This document shows positions 1 to 3,879 of a stretch of DNA of 5,231 bases, in pieces. The stretch is taken from the NCBI GenBank assembly GCA_003161205.1, contig PMOU01000426.1, positions 1,961 to 7,191 on the forward strand, given 5' to 3'. This stretch comes from Actinomycetota bacterium (GTDB taxonomy: Bacteria; Actinomycetota; Actinomycetes; Streptosporangiales; Streptosporangiaceae). The translations under genes and the position numbers were made by a program. A model generated the notes under the pieces. That model was not told where the DNA came from and searched no databases. It worked only from the letters and a program-made list of their open reading frames with translations. The stretch's first letter is position 1, and every line of letters begins with the position of its first letter.

Positions 1-77
1 CATCACGGTGATCTGACCGCGGCCCCACCCGATTCGGCTGGTAATGTCACGTTTTAATCTCAGTACGGGGGTGTCAG
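1..77 (+). promoter_or_regulatory. Upstream region of the LacI-family gene, candidate promoter and operators
   Basis: This is the only non-coding sequence visible before the LacI gene. It contains an 11-bp palindrome at 2-12 (ATCAC-G-GTGAT), a 9-bp one at 29-37 (CCGA-T-TCGG) and CCGCGG at 17-22. A TAATCT at 55-60 fits a -10 box, but the matching -35 (TTCGGC at 33-38, 16-bp spacer) is poor. LacI-family repressors commonly autoregulate through short palindromes, so 2-12 could be an operator. These arms are short, however, and such palindromes arise by chance in GC-rich DNA. The true promoter may lie left of the window. Confidence 0.3.
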
Positions 78-1124
78 GTGGGCGTCAGCATCCGCGACGT
101 CGCTGACCGGGCCGGAGTATCGCTCGGTACGGTGTCCAATGCGCTGAACCGGCCCGACCGGGTGGCGCCGATCACGCTCGAGCGGGTCCGGGCGGCCATC
201 GAGGAACTCGGCTTCATCCGCAACGAGGCCGCGCGCCAGCTCCGGACCGGCCGGAGCCGCACCATCGCGCTGCTGGTCCTGGACATGGGTAACCCCTTTT
301 TCACCGACATCGCGCGCGGAGTCGAGTGCGTCGCCACCCAGCGTGGTCTGTCACTGATCCTGTCGAGCAGCGATACCACGGCCGACCGCCAGCGGCACTA
401 CCTGTCGCTGTTCCAGGAGCAGAGGTCCTACGGCGTCCTGCTTACGCCGGTCGGCCGGGACCTGGGCCGCATCAACGAGTTGCGCAGAAACGGCGTGCCC
501 GTGGTTCTCGTCGACCACGCGGGCAGCGGCCGTCAGTGTTCGGTCTCGGTCGACGATGTGGCCGGCGCCCGGCTGGCCGCGTCGCACCTGCTCGAGCTGG
601 ACCACCGGCACATCGCCTTCGCGGGCGGCCCGATGACCGTGCACCAGGTCGCCGACCGGATCGCCGGCGTGCGGCAGGCGATGGTCGAGGCCGGCCGGCC
701 CGAGACCGACCTGACGATCGTGGACAAGGTGGGGATGACCATAGACGGCGGCCGCGAAGCCGGCCGTGCCATCCTGGCCATGCCGCGTCGGCGCAGGCCG
801 ACCGCGGTCGTCTGCGGCAACGACCTGATTGCCCTCGGGCTGCTCCAGCATGCGCTGCGCAACAACGTCGCGGTCCCCGGAGAGCTGGCCATCGTCGGCT
901 ACGACGACATCGAGTTCGCGAGCGCCGCCGCGGTGCCACTGACGTCGGTGCGTCAGCCCAGCATCGACTTGGGTGCGGCTGCGGCCGAATTGCTGATCGA
1001 CGAGGTCGAGCGGCCTGATCATCATCATCGCCAGGTCCGCTTCGATCCGGTCCTGGTCCCCCGGGAGTCGACGACGAATGCGGACGCGGAGCCGGTAACC
1101 CCCGCCGGCGAAGGCGCGGCCTGA
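78..1124 (+). CDS. LacI-family transcriptional regulator
   Basis: Complete 348-residue DNA-binding regulator of usual family length, acting in the cytoplasm on promoter DNA. An N-terminal helix-turn-helix covers about residues 3-24, with the recognition segment GVSLGTVSNALN at 13-24. The hinge helix (about 49-58) keeps the minor-groove leucine (Leu55 in ARQLRTG). A periplasmic-binding-protein-like effector domain runs from about 62 to 332, with family landmarks GNPFF (71-75), VVCGNDLIALG (244-254), AIVGYDDIEFA (271-281) and the terminal LVPREST. The residues matching LacI Tyr17, Gln18 and Arg22, which set operator choice, are Leu16, Gly17 and Asn21. The GTG start at 78 has GGGGG at 67-71, 6 nt upstream. 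A small sugar is the usual effector in this family, but no transporter or glycosidase lies in the window, so ligand and target are unknown. The regulated genes are probably to the left. The gene converges on the methyltransferase with a 10-bp gap. Confidence 0.93.
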   Translation: MGVSIRDVADRAGVSLGTVSNALNRPDRVAPITLERVRAAIEELGFIRNEAARQLRTGRSRTIALLVLDMGNPFFTDIARGVECVATQRGLSLILSSSDTTADRQRHYLSLFQEQRSYGVLLTPVGRDLGRINELRRNGVPVVLVDHAGSGRQCSVSVDDVAGARLAASHLLELDHRHIAFAGGPMTVHQVADRIAGVRQAMVEAGRPETDLTIVDKVGMTIDGGREAGRAILAMPRRRRPTAVVCGNDLIALGLLQHALRNNVAVPGELAIVGYDDIEFASAAAVPLTSVRQPSIDLGAAAAELLIDEVERPDHHHRQVRFDPVLVPRESTTNADAEPVTPAGEGAA

Positions 1125-1134
1125 GTGCGGTCCG

Positions 1135-1941
1135 CTACGTGCGCAGCGCCCGCAGCGCCACGGTGACCATCGGCAGGACGAATTCGCCGTGGGACGTCTC
1201 CGGCCGAGCCTGCAGGAAGTCGCGGATCTGAGCTAGCAGCCTGGTCCGTTCGGACTCTTCCATCACCAGGAAATTGGAGTGGGTCGCGATGGTAGCCAGC
1301 AGGGAGTCGACGGTCCGCGCCTGCCCGTGCTCGAACTCAGCCGTCTGGCCCGCGTGGAAGGGCCCGGACGCAGCTCCCACCAGAGCCTCCAGGCGGGACT
1401 TCGCACCGCCGTCCTGCCACCTGAGCAGCGTGATAGAGGCCTTGCGCTTGCTCATCTCGGCGAACTCGGCAACCCAGCCGACCCGGTCGTCGTCCACGTT
1501 CCACAGCCCGGCGAGCACCCCGCCAGGGGTGAGCACCCGGGCAATTTCCGGCAGGGCACGGTCCATGTCGAACCAGTGCATGGCCTGGCCGGCCAGGACG
1601 GCGTCGACGCTGCCGTCGGGCAGCGGGATTTCCTCCGCGCTGCCGGGCACCGACGACACCGAGGGGAGCCCGCGGCGCAGCTCGGCCAGCATGTTCTGGT
1701 CGGGTTCCACCGCGGTGACCTCGGCGCCGAGGCGGAGGAGGGTGGCGGTGAGCTTGCCGGTTCCCGCGCCGACATCAACGACCCGGAGGGGCCGGCGTGA
1801 CCACACTGGCGCCAGTGCCCACCGGACCGCGGCCTCGGCGTAGTCAGGCCGGTGCTCCGCGTAGGCCGCGGCGGCGGCACCGAATGAGGAGCCGTGGATC
1901 AGCCGCTCGGCTGTTTTTTCTGCCTGGGTTTGGTCATTCAC
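1135..1941 (-). CDS. Class I SAM-dependent methyltransferase
   Basis: A 268-residue cytoplasmic enzyme with a Rossmann-like methyltransferase fold of the Methyltransf_11/UbiE-like type, transferring a methyl group from S-adenosylmethionine to an unknown acceptor. Motif I is VVDVGAGTGKLT (54-65). The acidic residue after strand 2, which usually contacts the SAM ribose, is Glu79 in AVEPD. GSAEEIPLPDGSVDAVLAGQ (100-119) covers motifs II-III and is followed by HWFD (122-125). VLTPGGVLAG (136-145) is the post-III motif. The N-terminal SFGAAAAAYAEHRPDY is typical of small-molecule methyltransferases in actinobacteria. I chose the GTG at 1941 because upstream in-frame starts would run deep into the HxlR gene and the family N-terminus begins here. 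No good ribosome binding site precedes it, so translational coupling to the HxlR stop 10 bp upstream is likely. It should be co-transcribed with the HxlR regulator. The substrate cannot be read from sequence. Confidence 0.88.
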   Translation of the reverse strand: MNDQTQAEKTAERLIHGSSFGAAAAAYAEHRPDYAEAAVRWALAPVWSRRPLRVVDVGAGTGKLTATLLRLGAEVTAVEPDQNMLAELRRGLPSVSSVPGSAEEIPLPDGSVDAVLAGQAMHWFDMDRALPEIARVLTPGGVLAGLWNVDDDRVGWVAEFAEMSKRKASITLLRWQDGGAKSRLEALVGAASGPFHAGQTAEFEHGQARTVDSLLATIATHSNFLVMEESERTRLLAQIRDFLQARPETSHGEFVLPMVTVALRALRT

Positions 1942-1951
1942 TTGAGTCAGC

Positions 1952-2374
1952 TTAAGAGCATGCGTGCCTGGCGTCGTAGGCGGCCCGGGCGGCTTCGATC
2001 TCAGGTAGGTGACCATCCGTCCAGGCGATGAGCTGGCCGATGGTGTCCAGTAGCGTGCGTCCCATGGGGGTGAGCGCATATTCGACCCGGGGCGGAATGA
2101 CAGGGTGGATGGTGCGCGTGACGAGGCCATCTCGTTCGAGCCCGCGGAGCGTCACCGTCAGCATCCTGGCGGTGATGCCGTCGATCGCGCGGTGCAGCTC
2201 GGTGAACCGCTTGGTCCCCTGCCCGAGCAGGTCGATGGCCAGAACCGACCACTTGTCGCCGACGCGCTGGAGCACTTCCCGTGCGCGACACGCCGACGGC
2301 TCGCTGGGCGGCCCTGGTTCGCTGGCCGGCCCCGACGGCTCGCAAACCGGGCCAACATGCCCGGACTCCAACAA
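1952..2374 (-). CDS. HxlR-family winged-helix transcriptional regulator, possible thiol sensor
   Basis: A 140-residue regulator, dimeric in this family, that binds promoter DNA. The HxlR pattern is clear. Cys29 begins CRAREVLQRVGDKW (29-42), matching the usual C-P-x-x-x-x-L-x-x-I-G-G-K-W. KRFTELHRAIDGITARMLT (55-73) and LRGLERDGLV (76-85) form the recognition helix region, and the wing ends in PRVEYALTPMG (95-105). In YodB/HypR-type members this Cys is the redox or electrophile sensor. Two more cysteines are Cys11 and Cys139. Residues 12-27 are a Pro/Ser/Glu-rich extension not expected in the fold. The start is TTG at 2374 or the adjacent TTG at 2371. The Shine-Dalgarno AGGAGG (2384-2379 on this strand) lies 4 nt from the first and 7 nt from the second, so 2371 is slightly better. 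It diverges from yceI and heads the methyltransferase operon, so autoregulation and control of yceI are inferred. Confidence 0.9.
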   Translation of the reverse strand: MLESGHVGPVCEPSGPASEPGPPSEPSACRAREVLQRVGDKWSVLAIDLLGQGTKRFTELHRAIDGITARMLTVTLRGLERDGLVTRTIHPVIPPRVEYALTPMGRTLLDTIGQLIAWTDGHLPEIEAARAAYDARHACS

Positions 2375-2417
2375 ATCGCCTCCTAGTACGTCACCAGGTT
2401 ACTTCGCTGAAGTCTGT

Positions 2418-2456
2418 GTACCCTAGTGCTTGACGCTTCAATCATAACTAGGTTAC
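2418..2456. promoter_or_regulatory. Candidate HxlR operator, long inverted repeat
   Basis: GTACCCTAGT (2418-2427) and ACTAGGTTAC (2447-2456) form an inverted repeat matching at 9 of 10 positions across a 19-bp spacer. The right arm contains most of the proposed yceI -10 box and the left arm contains a TAGGGT that could be the -10 box of the divergent HxlR operon. A protein bound here would block both promoters. A further copy of AGGTTACT lies at 2396-2403, repeating the one at 2450-2457, and CCTAGT recurs at 2382-2387. The repeat is seen directly. Assigning it to the adjacent HxlR protein is inference from gene position. Confidence 0.55.
2420..2447 (-). promoter_or_regulatory. Weak candidate promoter of the HxlR-methyltransferase operon
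   Basis: Read on the minus strand, TTATGA (2447-2442) and TAGGGT (2425-2420) are separated by 16 bp. The -35 is poor. The boxes lie inside the same inverted repeat as the yceI promoter, which makes a face-to-face arrangement plausible. The resulting leader would contain the small hairpin ACTTC-GCT-GAAGT (2401-2413) before the AGGAGG ribosome binding site. Confidence 0.28.
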
Positions 2457-2459
2457 TCT
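2430..2459 (+). promoter_or_regulatory. Candidate sigma70-type promoter of yceI
   Basis: TTGACG at 2430-2435 is a close -35 match, and TACTCT at 2454-2459 fits the TAnnnT -10 form with an 18-bp spacer. The predicted start of transcription is near 2466, giving a leader of about 55 nt. The -35 box is itself part of a short palindrome, TTGA-CGCT-TCAA (2430-2441). The position fits the yceI gene and the proposed operator. Confidence 0.5.
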
Positions 2460-2470
2460 AAGGAAGTTAG

Positions 2471-2492
2471 GTACGCGAGTAAAGTCGCGTAC
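2471..2492. repeat. Perfect inverted repeat in the yceI leader
   Basis: GTACGCGA (2471-2478) and TCGCGTAC (2485-2492) are perfect 8-bp arms around GTAAAG. The element starts just after the predicted transcription start of yceI and ends 28 bp before its ATG. The heptamer CGAGTAA occurs twice here, at 2476-2482 and 2492-2498. It could be a second operator or a 5' stem-loop that protects the mRNA. The sequence does not decide between these. Confidence 0.6.
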
Positions 2493-2520
2493 GAGTAAGA
2501 ATCAGCTACCTGGAGGAATG

Positions 2521-3084
2521 ATGACCGAGACAGCCGTGGAAATTCCCGGCTACGTCGCCGGGACCTGGACCATTGACCCGGTGCACTCGGAGGTGTCGTT
2601 TGTCGTCAGGCACATGATGGTGAGCAAGGTCCGCGGCCGTTTCGACACGTTCGAGGGAACCATCATCACGGCCGAGGACCCGCTGCAGTCCAGCGTGAAC
2701 GCCACCGTCGACCTTAGCTCGGTGAACACCGGCGCGCCTGACCGCGACAACCACATCCGCAGTGCCGACTTCTTCGAAGTCGAGACGCACCCCACGCTGA
2801 CTTTCCACTCTACCGGTGTCCGCCACGACGGCGACGACTTCCTGCTGGACGGCAACCTCACCATCCGCGGAACCACCAGGCCGGTCACCCTGAAGCTCGA
2901 GGTCAACGGCTTCGGTCCCGACGCTTACGGCGGCACGCGCGCGGGCTTCTCCGCGACCACCGAGATCAACAGGAACGACTTCGGCGTCAGCTACAACGGC
3001 CCGATTCCCGGTGGCGGCGTAGCCGTGAGCGAGAAGGTCACGATCACGCTGGAGATCGAGGGCGTCCTCGCCAAGCCAGAGTAA
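2521..3084 (+). CDS. YceI-family lipocalin-like protein
   Basis: A 187-residue protein covering one whole YceI domain (about residues 14-183). In this family a beta-barrel binds long hydrophobic chains such as polyisoprenoids. Landmarks are TWTIDPVHSEVSFVVRHMM (15-33), the central DNHIRSADFFEVETHPTLTF (76-95), LTIRGTTRPV (113-122), TRAGFSATTEINRNDFGVS (139-157) and the closing strand VSEKVTITLEIEGV (169-182). There is no signal peptide, unlike the periplasmic Escherichia coli member, so it should be cytoplasmic, as is common in actinobacteria. Two ATG codons stand in tandem at 2518 and 2521. GGAGG (2512-2516) is 1 nt from the first and 4 nt from the second, so the second is the better start. 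The gene is divergent from the HxlR regulator and probably controlled by it. The ligand and physiological role remain unknown for the cytoplasmic forms. Confidence 0.93.
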   Translation: MTETAVEIPGYVAGTWTIDPVHSEVSFVVRHMMVSKVRGRFDTFEGTIITAEDPLQSSVNATVDLSSVNTGAPDRDNHIRSADFFEVETHPTLTFHSTGVRHDGDDFLLDGNLTIRGTTRPVTLKLEVNGFGPDAYGGTRAGFSATTEINRNDFGVSYNGPIPGGGVAVSEKVTITLEIEGVLAKPE

Positions 3085-3133
3085 GCGACAGACCCGCTAA
3101 GCCCGGTCACGGGCGGCGATTCCGAACGTATGT

Positions 3134-3169
3134 ATGTGGCACCCCGCACCCTTGTGCCGGGTGCCACAT
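3134..3169. terminator. Strong symmetric hairpin, probable bidirectional terminator
   Basis: ATGTGGCACCC (3134-3144) and GGGTGCCACAT (3159-3169) pair perfectly over 11 bp. After a C-C mismatch, the intervening bases pair again as GCAC-CCTT-GTGC (3146-3157), giving one nearly continuous stem with a 4-nt loop. No U-tract follows, which is usual in high-GC actinobacteria. It lies 49 bp after the yceI stop and 65 bp after the stop of the convergent small gene, the expected place for a terminator serving both. Confidence 0.8.
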
Positions 3170-3234
3170 CCATGTACGGCACGAGCAGGCGCGGCGTGGG
3201 CCAGAACCGCGGCCGCGCGGGGATAGCCGCGGGG

Positions 3235-3516
3235 TCAGCTACCGGTGCCGTGCTTGACGAGATAGTCGAGATACAGGGGGCGCAGGGCCTCGGCGGTCTC
3301 GCCCTTTCCTGAACTGATCGCGTCCGAGAGCAGCGCGGTCACCTTCGTGATGTCCCGCCCGGCCTCGACCGAGTTCCCCTCGGAAGCCTCGGCCGCCGGG
3401 ATCGTCCGCAGAAGATCCCACAAGAACTCCACGTCGACATGGTGCAACGCCCGCCGGACGGCAAGGTCGTGCAGCTCGCGGGAGGAAAGCGCTTCTAGTT
3501 CTTCGCGGTTACTCAC
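3235..3516 (-). CDS. Small conserved-type protein of unknown function
   Basis: A 93-residue acidic, helical, soluble protein with no signal peptide or membrane segment. I do not recognise a named domain, though the sequence has the look of a conserved actinobacterial hypothetical family. Three helical stretches are suggested: about 4-38 (REELEALSSRELHDLAVRRA, then DVEFLWDLLRTI), about 50-69, and 72-89 (ETAEALRPLYLDYLVKHG). Leu and Ala recur with amphipathic spacing, consistent with a small helical bundle or a partner-binding protein. The start is GTG at 3516. The ribosome binding site is weak (GAG about 7 nt upstream), and TAGAGT just upstream on this strand resembles a -10 box. No cysteine or obvious catalytic motif is present. 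It stands alone, convergent with yceI and divergent from the secreted-protein gene. Coding is supported by the intact frame and amphipathic pattern rather than by a known family. Confidence 0.7.
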   Translation of the reverse strand: MSNREELEALSSRELHDLAVRRALHHVDVEFLWDLLRTIPAAEASEGNSVEAGRDITKVTALLSDAISSGKGETAEALRPLYLDYLVKHGTGS

Positions 3517-3879
3517 GCGTGGACTCTATCGCCTGCCCGCCGCCCGTGTGCCGACCGGTGACCTGCTGCGCGCGCGGTCCGGGTACGCCATGCGAACCCC
3601 ACCCGAGGCGCATCGGCCGGGAATCACGCTTTCGGGGACATTCATCACTGGCGTCCCAGAGGAAGTCTTCGGTTCAGGGGAGAGCAGCGCGATAAGGCCC
3701 GATCGCGACTCTTGAGCTAAAGGTTAGATAACGGCCTTGCGCTTCATGGGCGGCCTTTGCGGAGATTGGTTAGATTCCGTCGGAAAGCGTCTCGTATCGC
3801 GGGACGGTCACAGTGGCGTGACCGGCGGGCCTGGAATGGTACTGGGACTGGCGGCACGCGTGAGCGAGAAGGATCGCAC
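3517..3879. other. Divergent intergenic region with several short repeats, no gene seen
   Basis: This 363-bp stretch separates the small minus-strand gene from the secreted-protein gene. I see no convincing gene in it. Repeats visible are an inverted repeat CGCGAT-N8-ATCGCG (3688-3707); GTTA-GA-TAAC (3723-3732); a direct repeat GGTTAGAT (3722-3729 and 3768-3775); a near-direct repeat CGGCCTTGCG (3732-3741) and CGGCCTTTGCG (3751-3761); TTCCG-T-CGGAA (3775-3785); and the 20-bp element at 3805-3824. No well-spaced -35/-10 pair stands out for the right-hand gene. Confidence 0.6.
3805..3824. promoter_or_regulatory. Perfect inverted repeat upstream of the secreted-protein gene, candidate operator
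   Basis: CGGTCAC (3805-3811) and GTGACCG (3818-3824) are perfect 7-bp arms around AGTGGC, ending 55 bp before the ATG. The size and position suit a dimeric regulator or a leader stem-loop. Which regulator might bind is unknown. Confidence 0.4.

Noticed and set aside
326..1028. Open frames of 155-230 codons on both strands within the LacI gene
   Set aside because: They are fully contained in a gene with unmistakable family motifs and give low-complexity Arg/Ala/Gly-rich products.
1125..1136. Terminator between the convergent LacI and methyltransferase genes
   Set aside because: Only 10 bp separate the stop codons and the small GCGG-T-CCGC palindrome has a one-base centre, too short for a functional hairpin.
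1942..2130. N-terminal extension of the methyltransferase up to an ATG at 2130
   Set aside because: It would overlap the HxlR gene by 179 bp, adds Ser/Pro-rich residues without family resemblance, and the conserved methyltransferase N-terminus begins just after the GTG at 1941.
3589..3715. Possible 41-codon plus-strand peptide in the 3517-3879 gap
   Set aside because: No ribosome binding site precedes the ATG, it shows no signal or membrane segment, and the longer frame containing it runs antisense through the 93-residue gene.
3782..3810. ECF-type promoter (GGAA-like -35) before the secreted-protein gene
   Set aside because: GGAAAG at 3782 is followed at about the right distance only by a weak ACGGTC; the match is too poor to call.
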